Shown here: positions 27,261 through 35,984 of the stretch, one piece after another
Position numbering within the stretch: position 1 is the first letter of the stretch
Layout: each line of letters starts with the position of its first letter
Assembly (NCBI RefSeq): GCF_037094685.1
Contig: NZ_CP146614.1
Coordinates: forward strand, 3,038,001-3,102,000
Direction of reading: 5' to 3'
Origin: Massilia sp. METH4
GTDB taxonomy: Bacteria > Pseudomonadota > Gammaproteobacteria > Burkholderiales > Burkholderiaceae_D
Length of the DNA stretch: 64,000 nucleotides
Program-made: the position numbers and the translations under genes
Notes under the pieces: model-generated
Databases searched by the model: none
Told to the model about the DNA's origin: nothing
The model's input: the letters and a program-made list of their open reading frames with translations, nothing else

Positions 27261-28076
27261 ATGTCGCCCGCTTCGCTATTGGCCGCCGCGGCGCTGGCGG
27301 CCTTGCTGCCGGCCGCCGTCGGATCGGCAACCGATGCACCATCAACGGGCGCGCCGGCATGCCGCGGCACCATCTACCTCACCTTCGATACCGGCAGCCA
27401 GTCGCAGGCCGAACTGATCGCGCAGACGCTCAAGCGCCACGGCATCCGCGCCACGTTCTTCCTCGCCAACGAGAAGACGGTGCGCGGCGACTGGTCGCTC
27501 GACCCTTCGTGGGCGCCGTTCTGGCGCGCGCGCGTGGCCGAAGGCCACGCCTTCGGGTCGCACACCTTCGACCACGTGTACTACGTGAAGGATGGCGCCG
27601 GAGGCGCGATCGTGGTGAAGCCGCAGTTCGGCGCCGGCGCCGGCAAGCAGGCCAGCTGGAGCGCTGCGCAGTTTTGCGACGAGCTGCGCCGTGTCGACGA
27701 ACGTTTCATGGCGCTGACGGGCCGGCGCCTCGACTCCATCTGGCGCGCGCCGGGCGGCAAGACGTCGCCGCGCACGCTGGCGGCGGCGCGGGAGTGCGGC
27801 TATGCGCACGTGGGCTGGTCGCCGGCCGGATTTTCCGGCGACGAGCTGTCCTCCAGCCGCTACCCGAATGCGTTATTGCTCCAGCAATCGCTGGCGGGCC
27901 TGAAGGATGGCGACATCTTCATGGCCCACATGGGGATCTGGTCGCGCAAGGATCCGTGGGCGCCGGCCAACCTGGAACCGCTGATCGCGGGACTGGAGCG
28001 CAAGGGTTTCTGCTTCGGCACGGTGCCGGAGCATCCTGCTTATTTGCACGATCACTCGAATAAAATAAAGAAATGA
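27261..28076 (+). CDS. Polysaccharide deacetylase family protein
   Basis: Exported 271-residue enzyme of the NodB/CE4 fold, which removes N- or O-acetyl groups from glycans. The signal peptide is about 1-23. Motif 1 is altered to LTFDTGSQ (usual TFDDG), with one aspartate kept; motif 2 is HTFDHVYY in place of HTxxH; the C-terminal part keeps a GWSPAG and a MAHMG segment. The deviations suggest an unusual substrate or weak metal site. It begins five bases after the propeller gene and overlaps the next gene by ATGA. Confidence 0.87.
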   Translation: MSPASLLAAAALAALLPAAVGSATDAPSTGAPACRGTIYLTFDTGSQSQAELIAQTLKRHGIRATFFLANEKTVRGDWSLDPSWAPFWRARVAEGHAFGSHTFDHVYYVKDGAGGAIVVKPQFGAGAGKQASWSAAQFCDELRRVDERFMALTGRRLDSIWRAPGGKTSPRTLAAARECGYAHVGWSPAGFSGDELSSSRYPNALLLQQSLAGLKDGDIFMAHMGIWSRKDPWAPANLEPLIAGLERKGFCFGTVPEHPAYLHDHSNKIKK

Positions 28077-29071
28077 TCCAATTATTGACCGACTGGTTCG
28101 CCCAGGCGCAGGGCTGGCTGTTCCAGGCCGCCATCGAACCCGTGATGTACCAGGCCGGCTTCGGCGACCTGCTCGAAGACGCCTTCGAAGGCACCGAATG
28201 GTTCCTCATCGGCATCCTCGAGATGGCGCTGGTGTTCCTCGTGCTGCGGCCGCTGGAAGCGGCCATTCCCGTGCATGCCTTCTCCGACCGGCGCGCGCGC
28301 TGGAACGACTTCACCTACACCTTCCTGCACCGCATCGGCCTGTTTCCGCTGCTGGTCTTCTTCACGCTCGACCCCATGATGGACACGGCGGCGGGCTGGC
28401 TGAGGCTGGAGAACGTGAGCCCGTTCAACCTGGAAAACCTGGTCACGGACATGCACCCGCTGGCCAGCTTCCTCGTGTACTTCGTGGTACTGGATTTCTG
28501 CGATTACTGGTTCCACCGCGCCCAGCACGGCTTCGGCTGGTGGTGGGGCTTGCACAGCCTGCACCACAGCCAGCAGGACATGAACCTGTGGAGCGACGAC
28601 CGCAACCACGTGCTGGACGACCTGCTGCGCGACTTCTGGCTGGCGCTGATCGCGCTGGCGATCGGCGTGCCGCCGGGCCAGTACGTGCTGCTGGTGTCGG
28701 CCTCGCGCATCCTGCAAAGCCTGCAGCACGCCAACGTGCGCATCCATTTCGGATCGCTGGGCGAGCGGCTGCTGGTGTCGCCGCGCTACCACCGGCTGCA
28801 CCATGCGGCCGGTATTGGCCATGAATCGCACGGCAAGGGTTCCCTGGGCGGCTGCAATTTCGCCGTGATCCTCCCCGTGTGGGACATGCTGTTCGGCACC
28901 GCCAATTTCACGCCCGCGTACGCCCGCACCGGCGTGCGCGACCAGCTGCCGCGCACCCGTGCCGACGGCACCGAGGTGCCGGGCCGCGACTATGGCCGCG
29001 GCTTCTGGCGCCAGCAGTGGCTGGGCATGCGGCGCATGGTCGAATTCTCGCGCAGCCGGAGGGCCAACTGA
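28073..29071 (+). CDS. Sterol desaturase / fatty acid hydroxylase family membrane protein
   Basis: Integral membrane non-haem di-iron enzyme of 332 residues. The histidine clusters of the superfamily are present: HRAQHG, HSLHHSQQ and YHRLHHA, with about four hydrophobic helices before and between them. Members hydroxylate or desaturate lipids with O2; bacterial substrates include fatty acids, hopanoids and carotenoids, and the substrate here is unknown. Translationally coupled on both sides (ATGA upstream, TGATG downstream). Confidence 0.9.
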   Translation: MIQLLTDWFAQAQGWLFQAAIEPVMYQAGFGDLLEDAFEGTEWFLIGILEMALVFLVLRPLEAAIPVHAFSDRRARWNDFTYTFLHRIGLFPLLVFFTLDPMMDTAAGWLRLENVSPFNLENLVTDMHPLASFLVYFVVLDFCDYWFHRAQHGFGWWWGLHSLHHSQQDMNLWSDDRNHVLDDLLRDFWLALIALAIGVPPGQYVLLVSASRILQSLQHANVRIHFGSLGERLLVSPRYHRLHHAAGIGHESHGKGSLGGCNFAVILPVWDMLFGTANFTPAYARTGVRDQLPRTRADGTEVPGRDYGRGFWRQQWLGMRRMVEFSRSRRAN

Positions 29072-29898
29072 TGCGTGGCGTATTGAATGCCTATGGCCGT
29101 GCGGTGCTGTCGCAGCTGCACGGGCGCATGCTGATCCTGTCGGCGGTGCCGTTCCTGCTGTCCGTCGCCGTCTGGGGCGTGGTGCTGTTCTTCACGCTGC
29201 AGCCGCTGCTCGACTGGCTGACGGGCCACTTCTTCGAATTCGAACTGTACGAGTACTCGAGCGCCTGGCTGGAGACCATCGGGCTTGCCGTGCTGAAGAC
29301 GGTGGTGGTGCCGCTGTTCGCCATGCTCCTGCTGCTGCCGCTGATGATCCTCACGGCGCTGATCTTCATCGGCGTGGCGGCCGTGCCGGCCATCGTGAAG
29401 CACGTGGGCGACCGCCACTACCCGCATCTGGAAAAGCGGCAGGGCGGCAGCCTGGTCAAGGGCATCGGCAAGGCGATCTCGCTGTTCCTCGTATTCGTCG
29501 TCATCTGGGTGTGCCTGCTGCCGCTGTATGCGATACCGCCGCTGGCCATCATGGCGTCGGCGCTGCTGTGGGGCTGGCTCACCTCGCGCGTGATGAGCTA
29601 CGACGCGCTGTCCGAGCACGCCAGCGCCGAGGAGATCGAGGCCATCCAGCGCGAGAAGAAATGGGGTTTGCTGGCGATCGGCGTGGCGTCCGGCGCGGCC
29701 GGCTCGCTGCCGGCGATCGTGTGGATCGGCGGGGCCGCGCTGTCGGTCGTGCTGTTCCCGTTCCTGCTGGCCGCGGCCGTGTGGATCTATGTCCTGATCT
29801 TCATTTTTACCGGCTTGTGGTTCCAGTATTATTGTCTCGAAGCCTTGGCGCAGCTGCGCGGGCGCAGCGCACCCATCCAGGAGTTGGAACAGACATGA
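29071..29898 (+). CDS. EI24-domain membrane protein
   Basis: Inner-membrane protein of 275 residues with about six hydrophobic segments and an LLPLYAIPPLAIMASALLWG core, matching the EI24/CysZ-like family by general pattern. CysZ members handle sulfate, but most bacterial EI24 proteins have no defined substrate and nothing in this operon suggests sulfate. A CGGAGGG site precedes the start, which shares one base with the previous stop. It overlaps the following gene by four bases. Confidence 0.82.
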   Translation: MRGVLNAYGRAVLSQLHGRMLILSAVPFLLSVAVWGVVLFFTLQPLLDWLTGHFFEFELYEYSSAWLETIGLAVLKTVVVPLFAMLLLLPLMILTALIFIGVAAVPAIVKHVGDRHYPHLEKRQGGSLVKGIGKAISLFLVFVVIWVCLLPLYAIPPLAIMASALLWGWLTSRVMSYDALSEHASAEEIEAIQREKKWGLLAIGVASGAAGSLPAIVWIGGAALSVVLFPFLLAAAVWIYVLIFIFTGLWFQYYCLEALAQLRGRSAPIQELEQT

Positions 29899-30698
29899 GC
29901 ACAGATGAGAAGAAGATCGGCCTGATCGTCGTCGGCGATGAGATCCTGTCGGGCAAGCGCACCGATGCGCACTTGCCGAAAGTGGTGCAGCTGCTGGCCG
30001 CGCGCGGCCTGCAGCTCGCCTGGGCCGAGTATATCGGCGACGATCCCGAGCGTATCGCGGCCACGCTGAAGCGCACCTTCGCCGGCGGCGATATCGTGTT
30101 CTCGACCGGCGGCATCGGCGCTACGCCGGACGACCACACGCGCCAGGCCGCCGCGGCCGCGCTCGGCCGGCCGCTGGTGCTGCATCCGCAGGGTGCGGAA
30201 AACATCCGCCAGCGCGTGTTGCAGGTGGCGCGCGAGGAAGGCCGCGAGGCGGACCTGAACGCGCCGGACAACCTGCAGCGCCTGAAGATGGCGGAATTCG
30301 CCGAAGGTGCCGAGCTGATCCCGAACCCGTACAACAACGTGGCGGGCTTTTCCCTCGGCACGCATCACTTCGTGCCGGGCTTTCCCGTGATGGCCTGGCC
30401 GATGATCGAATGGGTGCTCGACACGCATTACGCGCACCTGTTCAACCGCCAGCAGCACGCGGAACAGGCCGTGCTCGTGTTCGACGGCGCCGAGGCGGCG
30501 CTGACGCCGCTGATGGAAGAAATCGAAGCCGCGTGGCCGGGCGTGAAAGTGTTCAGCCTGCCCAGCGTGGGGGATGCGCAAACGCGCCGGCATATCGAGC
30601 TGGGCGTGAAGGGCGAGCCGGAGCAGGTGGCGGCGGCGTTCGAGCGCCTGTGTGCCGGGCTGGACGAACAACAGGCCGAATACGAGCGGATCGTGTGA
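29895..30698 (+). CDS. Competence/damage-inducible CinA-type molybdopterin-binding protein
   Basis: Cytoplasmic 267-residue protein with a MoCF/CinA N-terminal domain: GLIVVGDEILSGKRTDAHLPK, then FSTGGIGATPDDHTRQAAA, the nucleotide/molybdopterin-binding loops. It lacks the C-terminal CinA deamidase domain, so it belongs to the shorter MoaB/CinA-N group. Last gene of the five-gene operon, starting in an ATGA overlap. Its link to the envelope genes upstream is not obvious. Confidence 0.85.
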   Translation: MSTDEKKIGLIVVGDEILSGKRTDAHLPKVVQLLAARGLQLAWAEYIGDDPERIAATLKRTFAGGDIVFSTGGIGATPDDHTRQAAAAALGRPLVLHPQGAENIRQRVLQVAREEGREADLNAPDNLQRLKMAEFAEGAELIPNPYNNVAGFSLGTHHFVPGFPVMAWPMIEWVLDTHYAHLFNRQQHAEQAVLVFDGAEAALTPLMEEIEAAWPGVKVFSLPSVGDAQTRRHIELGVKGEPEQVAAAFERLCAGLDEQQAEYERIV

Positions 30699-30889
30699 CA
30701 AGTGCATGACGGCGCCGGGGGCCGCCTATTGCTTGCAGATCAGACTCGTTGTTTTTTTGCGAAAATCTCGCCCCCACATCATTTATTCGCCCGGCTGACC
30801 CGTGCGCATGCACGCGATGTGGTGCAATGGCAATAAGCTGCGCAGTCTCGCGCCGGCGGTGTAAAGCAATGCAGTAAAGATAGCAAATT

Positions 30890-33800
30890 ATGTCTTCCCA
30901 ATACGATCAAGAAAGGCAAGGCCTGGACGACGAGCAGGCGGCCACGCCGCCGCCCTCGGAGCCCAAGGGCAAGCGCTCCCGAAACGCGTTCATCGTGCTG
31001 ATGCTGGTGCTGTTGTCGCTGGCTATCTGGTGGATGATCCACGAATCGCGAACCTCCACGATGCAGGCGAAGTATTTCACCGGCGTCGTCAAGCAGCTCC
31101 ACTACAAGGTCGAGCCGGGGCCCAGCAAGGCCATCCGCTTCCCGCAGGACAGCCCGTACGACGAGCGCCTCGGCTACGCCAATATCCCCGACTACCTGGA
31201 ACGCCTGAAGCAGCGCGATTACCAGGTGCTGGCGCAGTCGCGCTTCTCGCCGAAGATGGTGCAGCTGGCGGACATGGGCGTGTTCACCACGTACCGCGAA
31301 AAGACCCGCACTGGCCTGACGATCTACGATTGCCGCGCCCAGCCGCTGTTCTCGGCCAGCTACCCGGAACGCATCTATCCGGGCTTCGAGCAGGCGCCGG
31401 CGGCACTGGTGCACAGCCTGCTGTTCATCGAGAACCGCGAGCTGCTGGATAACACTTATCCAAAGCGCAACCCGGCCGTGGAGTGGGACCGCCTGTCGAA
31501 GGCGATCCTGGAAAAATCCGCCAGCGCCGTGGGCCTGGGCAGTAGCCGCGCCGCCGGCGGCAGCACGCTGGCCACGCAGATCGAGAAGTACCGCCACTCG
31601 CCGGAAGGCCGCACCGGCTCGATGAAGGACAAGCTGCAGCAGATGGTTTCGGCCACGCTGCGTGCCTACCAGCAGGGCGAGGACACGACGGGGGTGCGCC
31701 GCCAGATCGTGGTCGATTACCTGAACACGGTGCCGCTCTCGGCCAAGCCCGGCTATGGCGAGGTGAACGGCATCGGCGACGGTATGTGGGTCTGGTACGG
31801 CCGCGACTTCAACGAAGTCAACCGCCTGCTGTCCGGCCGCATGGACCAGCCGGGCAGCGCGCTCGTGTTCAAGGAAGCGCTATCGCTGCTGATCGCCCAG
31901 CGCCGTCCCACGTATTACCTGGGCGACGGCGACCAGGACCTGGAAGAACTGGCCAACAGCCACCTGCGACTGCTGGCGCAGGCCGGCGTCATCACGCCGG
32001 CATTGCGCGACGCCGCGCTGAAGGAAAAACTGCGGCCGGCCAAGGGCAACGGCCTGCAGGCGGCGCCGCCGGTCAGCTACGTCACGAAGAAGGCCGCCAA
32101 TGTGGTGCGCGTGCACCTGGCCAGCCTGCTTGGCGACAACCGCATGTACAACGTGGACCGCCTCGACCTTTCGGTGGTCAGCACGCTGGACGCGAACGCG
32201 CAGCGCGCCGTGACCGCCATGCTGCGCGACCTGAAGGATGCCAGCGTCGCCGAGCAGGCGGGCCTGACGGGCAAGGGCATGCTGGGCAACGGCGACCCGG
32301 CCAACGTCGTCTACAGCTTCACCCTGCTGGAGCGGGGCGACAAGGTGAACTACCTGCGCGTGCAGACCGATAACTACGACCAGCCGCTGGACATCAACGA
32401 CGGCGCCAAGCTTGACCTGGGCTCGACGGCGAAGCTGCGCACGCTGGTGACCTACCTCGACATCATCGACCAGCTGTACAAGAAGTACGGCCGCATGAGC
32501 GCCGATGAACTGGGCAAGGTGCAATTCGATCCGAAGGACCGGCTCACGGCCTGGGCCATCGAATGGCTGTCGATCACGCCGATGGACAAGCGCGACCTGA
32601 CGGCGATCCTCCACGCGGCGATGGAGCGCACCTATTCCGGCAACCCGGGCGAGGGCTTCTTCACGGGCGGCGGCCTGCATTACTTCGGCAACTTCTCCAA
32701 GGAAGACAATGGCCGCATCCTGACCGTGCGCGAAGGCCTGCGCCGCTCCACGAACCTGCTGTTCGTGCGGCTGATGCGCGACGTGGTGAAGTACTACATG
32801 TTCCAGATGCCGGGTTCCTCGGCCAGCCTGCTGGCCGATGCCGACGACCCGCGCCGCGCCCAGTACCTGGCCCGCTTCGCGGACAAGGAAGGCAAGGAAT
32901 TCCTGGCCCGCTTCTATGCCAAGTACAAGGGCAAGCCAAGGAAGGAGCTGGACAGGATCCTGGTCGACAGCATCCGCCCGACGCCGCTGCGCCTGGCCAA
33001 TATCCACCGCACGGTGTTCCCGAAGGCCACGCTTGCCGAGTTCTCGAAGTTCGTGAACGGCAACCTGACGGAGCAGAGCGAAGTGCCGCAGGAACGCCTG
33101 GAAAAGATGTACGAGCAGTACGCGATGGACAAGTGGAACCTGGCCGACCGCGGCTACCTGGCCAATGTGCACCCGCTGGAACTGTGGCTGGTGGCCTACC
33201 TGCGCCAGCACGAGGGCGCCACGTATTCGCAGATCGTGGCCGCTTCCGAGAAGGAGCGCCAGGAAGTCTACCAGTGGCTGTTCAAGACGCACCGCAAGCA
33301 CGCGCAGGACCGCCGCATTGCCGGCCTGCTGGAGATGGAAGCCTTCATCGGCATCCACAACCAGTGGAAGAAGATGGGGTATCCGTTCGGCTCCCTGGTA
33401 CCGTCGTACGCGACCACGCTGGGCGCCTCGGCCGACCGGCCGGCCGCGCTGGCCGAGATGATGGGCATCATCGTCAACGGCGGCGTGCGCAAGCCGACCG
33501 AACGCGTGGAATCGCTGCACTTCGCGGCCGGCACGCCGTACGACACGAAGGTGGCGCGCGCCGCCAAGGTCGGCGCGGAACAGGTGCTGTCGCCGGAAGT
33601 GGCGCGCGTGGTGGCCGATGAAATTCGCGGCGTGGTGTCCGACGGTACCGCCAAGCGCGCCAAGACCGCCTTCGTGGCCGCCGACGGCACCAACATCGCG
33701 GTGGGCGGCAAGACCGGTACCGGCGACCAGCGCTTCGACGTGTATGCGGCCGGCGGCCGGCTGATCGAATCGCGCTACGTGAACCGCTCGGCCACGTTCG

Positions 33801-34027
33801 TGTTCAATATCGGCGAGCGCTTCTTCGGCAGCATGACGGCCTATGTGCGCGGCCCTGAGTCGAAGAACTACGACTTCACCAGCGCGCTGCCCGTGCAACT
33901 GCTCACGGTGCTGGCCCCCAGCCTGATGCCGCTGATCGAGCCGAACCAGGCCGCGCTGCCCGCCGACTCCTCCGTCGCCGCCGCCGCCGCGGCGCTGGGC
34001 GCCCCCCTGAAAGCCTGCGGCGGGTGA
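30890..34027 (+). CDS. Divergent class A penicillin-binding protein (GT51 plus transpeptidase)
   Basis: Inner-membrane cell-wall enzyme of 1045 residues. Membrane anchor about 32-50. The GT51 glycosyltransferase region has FIENREL (E181) in place of the usual ED-F motif, and GGSTLATQIEK at 223-233. The transpeptidase has SxxK in GSTAK (S512, K515) and KTGTG at 941-945, with an unusually long separation of about 425 residues holding a charged insert. Both active sites look partly intact, but the GT51 motifs deviate from the E. coli PBP1a pattern. It is a single gene with no obvious partners. Confidence 0.83.
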   Translation: MSSQYDQERQGLDDEQAATPPPSEPKGKRSRNAFIVLMLVLLSLAIWWMIHESRTSTMQAKYFTGVVKQLHYKVEPGPSKAIRFPQDSPYDERLGYANIPDYLERLKQRDYQVLAQSRFSPKMVQLADMGVFTTYREKTRTGLTIYDCRAQPLFSASYPERIYPGFEQAPAALVHSLLFIENRELLDNTYPKRNPAVEWDRLSKAILEKSASAVGLGSSRAAGGSTLATQIEKYRHSPEGRTGSMKDKLQQMVSATLRAYQQGEDTTGVRRQIVVDYLNTVPLSAKPGYGEVNGIGDGMWVWYGRDFNEVNRLLSGRMDQPGSALVFKEALSLLIAQRRPTYYLGDGDQDLEELANSHLRLLAQAGVITPALRDAALKEKLRPAKGNGLQAAPPVSYVTKKAANVVRVHLASLLGDNRMYNVDRLDLSVVSTLDANAQRAVTAMLRDLKDASVAEQAGLTGKGMLGNGDPANVVYSFTLLERGDKVNYLRVQTDNYDQPLDINDGAKLDLGSTAKLRTLVTYLDIIDQLYKKYGRMSADELGKVQFDPKDRLTAWAIEWLSITPMDKRDLTAILHAAMERTYSGNPGEGFFTGGGLHYFGNFSKEDNGRILTVREGLRRSTNLLFVRLMRDVVKYYMFQMPGSSASLLADADDPRRAQYLARFADKEGKEFLARFYAKYKGKPRKELDRILVDSIRPTPLRLANIHRTVFPKATLAEFSKFVNGNLTEQSEVPQERLEKMYEQYAMDKWNLADRGYLANVHPLELWLVAYLRQHEGATYSQIVAASEKERQEVYQWLFKTHRKHAQDRRIAGLLEMEAFIGIHNQWKKMGYPFGSLVPSYATTLGASADRPAALAEMMGIIVNGGVRKPTERVESLHFAAGTPYDTKVARAAKVGAEQVLSPEVARVVADEIRGVVSDGTAKRAKTAFVAADGTNIAVGGKTGTGDQRFDVYAAGGRLIESRYVNRSATFVFNIGERFFGSMTAYVRGPESKNYDFTSALPVQLLTVLAPSLMPLIEPNQAALPADSSVAAAAAALGAPLKACGG

Positions 34028-34060
34028 GTTCCTTGACTTAGAGACCCACCGGCCCGCACA

Positions 34061-34110
34061 GGTGTCGGACATTTTTTCCGGGTGCCTCTTCCGGAAAAAG
34101 TGTACGAAAA
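34061..34110. repeat. Family A palindrome, degenerate copy A3
   Basis: Left arm GGTGTCGGACATTTTTTCC and right arm GGAAAAAGTGTACGA pair with several mismatches around a 12-base loop. It is the most decayed copy and starts 34 bases after the PBP stop codon. Confidence 0.7.
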
Positions 34111-34112
34111 GA

Positions 34113-34178
34113 GCGATGGCTTGCAAGCCATCGCCGCTGGACAGGCGCGGAGCATGCTCCGCGAAACCCCTGTCCAGC
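34113..34178. repeat. Two adjacent cruciform-like palindromes
   Basis: First, GCGATGGCTTG / CAAGCCATCGC, perfect, 34113-34134. Second, outer arms GCTGGACAGG / CCTGTCCAGC (34136-34145 and 34169-34178) enclosing an 18-bp perfect palindrome CGCGGAGCATGCTCCGCG (34146-34163). The group could form two stacked hairpins in RNA or extruded DNA. Confidence 0.85.
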
Positions 34179-34221
34179 CACCGGTTTTCCCTCGCGCTCG
34201 CCTACGCCCCATAAGAACACC

Positions 34222-34267
34222 GGTGTCGTACACCATTTCGAGCAAGCTCGAAATGGTGTACGACACC
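34222..34267. repeat. Family A palindrome, copy A4
   Basis: Perfect 22-bp arms with a 2-base spacer. Outer GGTGTCGTACAC, inner CATTTCGAGC. Identical to copy A5 127 bp downstream. Confidence 0.92.
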
Positions 34268-34348
34268 AAAACTCCCGCACTTGCAAGTGCAAACATTTGT
34301 TGATCCAGCGGTTTTCCCCCGCGCTCGCCTGCGCCTCATGAGAGCACC

Positions 34349-34394
34349 GGTGTCGTACACCATTTCGAGCAAGCTCGAAATGGTGTACGACACC
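34349..34394. repeat. Family A palindrome, copy A5
   Basis: Perfect 22-bp arms, identical to A4. It lies 60 bp upstream of the TAXI gene start, so it may fall within its leader or promoter. Confidence 0.92.
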
Positions 34395-34453
34395 GAAGCT
34401 CCGGGAAGCTCCGGCACTTGCAGGTTTCACCATTTGTTGGCATCTTGCCACCC

Positions 34454-35836
34454 ATGATGAAACCAGTCCTCCGCTCCACGATGACCCGCCTGAAGAAGTT
34501 CACCAGCTTTTCGCCGCGCGACTTGCTGGCTTCCGCCGGCCCCACCATCCTTGCCATCGCCGCCGTGTGCATCGCGGCCTACCTGATCGTCGATCCGGCA
34601 CCGCCGCGCAAGGTGGTGCTGGGTACCGGCCAGCAGAACAGCGCCTACGACGTGTTCGGCAAGAAGTACCAGGAACTCCTGAAAGGAGAGGGCATTGCCG
34701 TCACGCTGCAAGGCTCGCACGGCTCGCGCGACAACCTGAAAGCCCTCGGCGAACAGGAGGCCGACATCGCCTTCGTGCAAAGCGGCTCGACCGACCAGGC
34801 GGAGGCGGAGCGCCGCGGCCTCGTGTCGCTGGGCAGCCTGTTCACGGAACCCGTGTGGCTGTTCCTGCGAGAGAAGGAAGGCAGCGCAAGGCTCACCCAG
34901 CTCACCCAACTGCGCGGCATGAAGATCAATATCGGCGCGCGCGGCAGCGGCACGCCGCGGCTGGTGCGGCAGATCCTGGCGGTCAACGGCATCGAGCGCG
35001 AGGAACTGCAAACTACGCAACTCGATAACACGCCGGCCACGGTGGAATTGCTGGAAGGCCGTATCGACGGCCTCGTGTTCGCGGCGGCGCCGGACGATCC
35101 GCTGATCCAGATGCTGTTGCAGACGCCCGGCATCTACCTGTTCGACTTCGCCCAGGCGGAAGCCTATACGCGCCGCCTGCCTTTCCTCACCAACGTGACG
35201 CTCCCGCGCGGCATCGTCGACCTGGGGCGCGACCTGCCGGCGCATGACTACCACCTGATCGCGCCCACCGCCACGCTCGTCGCGCGCGACGACCTGCATC
35301 CCGCCCTCATCGAACTGTTCGTGCAGGCCGCGGCGAAGATCCATGGCGGCGCCGGCTGGTTCCAGCAGCAGGGCCAGTTCCCGTCCGCGAAGTACACGGA
35401 GATTCCCGTGGCCGACGAGGCGGCCAAGTTCTACAAGGATGGCCCGCCCTTCCTGCAGCGCTACATGAGCTTCTGGCTGGCGAACTTCCTGGACCGCATG
35501 TGGGTGCTGCTGCTGGCGCTATCGGCGCTGATCCTGCCGCTGTCGAAGATCGTGCCGCCGCTGTACGTATGGCGCGTGCGCTCGCGCATCTACCGCTGGT
35601 ACGGCCAGCTGCGCACCGTGGAAGGCGCGATCGAGGACGCGGTGGAGGTGCCCCCGGCGGAGCGGGGCGCCATCTATGCCATGCAGCTCGAACGCCTGAA
35701 CGAAATCGAGGACCGCGTGAACCACCTGTCGATCCCCCTGTCGTTCGCCGACGATTTGTACGGCCTGCGCAGCCACGTGCACTTCGTGCGGCAGCGCATC
35801 GAGGGGTTGATGGGAAACCCGGCGCCGGTCGCGTAA
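34454..35836 (+). CDS. TAXI family solute-binding protein with C-terminal membrane helix
   Basis: Protein of 460 residues of the TAXI (TRAP-associated extracytoplasmic immunogenic) group. An N-terminal helix (about 30-48) is a signal or anchor. The binding domain has VVLGTGQQNSAYDVFGK, GSRDNLKALGEQEADIAFVQSG and the NIGARGSGTPRLVRQIL hinge. A second membrane helix near 340-365 is followed by a cytoplasmic coil with arginine/glutamate repeats, unlike simple TAXI proteins. No TRAP permease gene is nearby. ATG codons at 34454 and 34457 are both possible; the ribosome site is weak. Confidence 0.83.
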   Translation: MMKPVLRSTMTRLKKFTSFSPRDLLASAGPTILAIAAVCIAAYLIVDPAPPRKVVLGTGQQNSAYDVFGKKYQELLKGEGIAVTLQGSHGSRDNLKALGEQEADIAFVQSGSTDQAEAERRGLVSLGSLFTEPVWLFLREKEGSARLTQLTQLRGMKINIGARGSGTPRLVRQILAVNGIEREELQTTQLDNTPATVELLEGRIDGLVFAAAPDDPLIQMLLQTPGIYLFDFAQAEAYTRRLPFLTNVTLPRGIVDLGRDLPAHDYHLIAPTATLVARDDLHPALIELFVQAAAKIHGGAGWFQQQGQFPSAKYTEIPVADEAAKFYKDGPPFLQRYMSFWLANFLDRMWVLLLALSALILPLSKIVPPLYVWRVRSRIYRWYGQLRTVEGAIEDAVEVPPAERGAIYAMQLERLNEIEDRVNHLSIPLSFADDLYGLRSHVHFVRQRIEGLMGNPAPVA

Positions 35837-35937
35837 GGACTTTGTTTGCGGCAATTACGTGATAATACCGTGTAAATATTGCGACATAATCAGCCCACGA
35901 TAGCGTTACAAAATTGACATCCCGCCGCTCCGGCCCC

Positions 35938-35969
35938 GATGATGAGTCCCGTCATTCGACTTCATCATC
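35938..35969. promoter_or_regulatory. Inverted repeat in the leader of a TonB receptor gene
   Basis: GATGATGA and TCATCATC arms, 8 bp, are separated by 16 bases and end 15 bases before the receptor start codon. It may be an operator or a translation-controlling hairpin. Purely structural observation. Confidence 0.35.
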
Positions 35970-35984
35970 AGATAAGGGACCAGG

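Larger units (their letters stand above)
34182..34439. repeat. 127-bp tandem duplication carrying family A palindromes
   Basis: Two head-to-tail copies of a unit with period 127 bp: a tail module beginning CGGTTTTCC (34182 and 34309), then the GCGCTCGCCTRCGCC stretch, then the identical 46-bp palindromes at 34222 and 34349. Flank sequence with CACTTGCA and CATTTGTTG is also repeated. The second copy ends about 15 bp before the TAXI gene start. Confidence 0.88.

Noticed and set aside
31880..34126. Minus-strand open frame of 748 codons
   Set aside because: It runs opposite the PBP gene and starts inside a family A repeat; no domain recognised.
34182..34439. CRISPR-like array
   Set aside because: Only two units with 127-bp period, palindromic 46-bp cores and no short spacers; no cas genes.
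34418..34453. TTG start for the TAXI protein inside the repeat
   Set aside because: It would place coding sequence in the repeated flank of the family A unit; the ATG at 34454 fits better.
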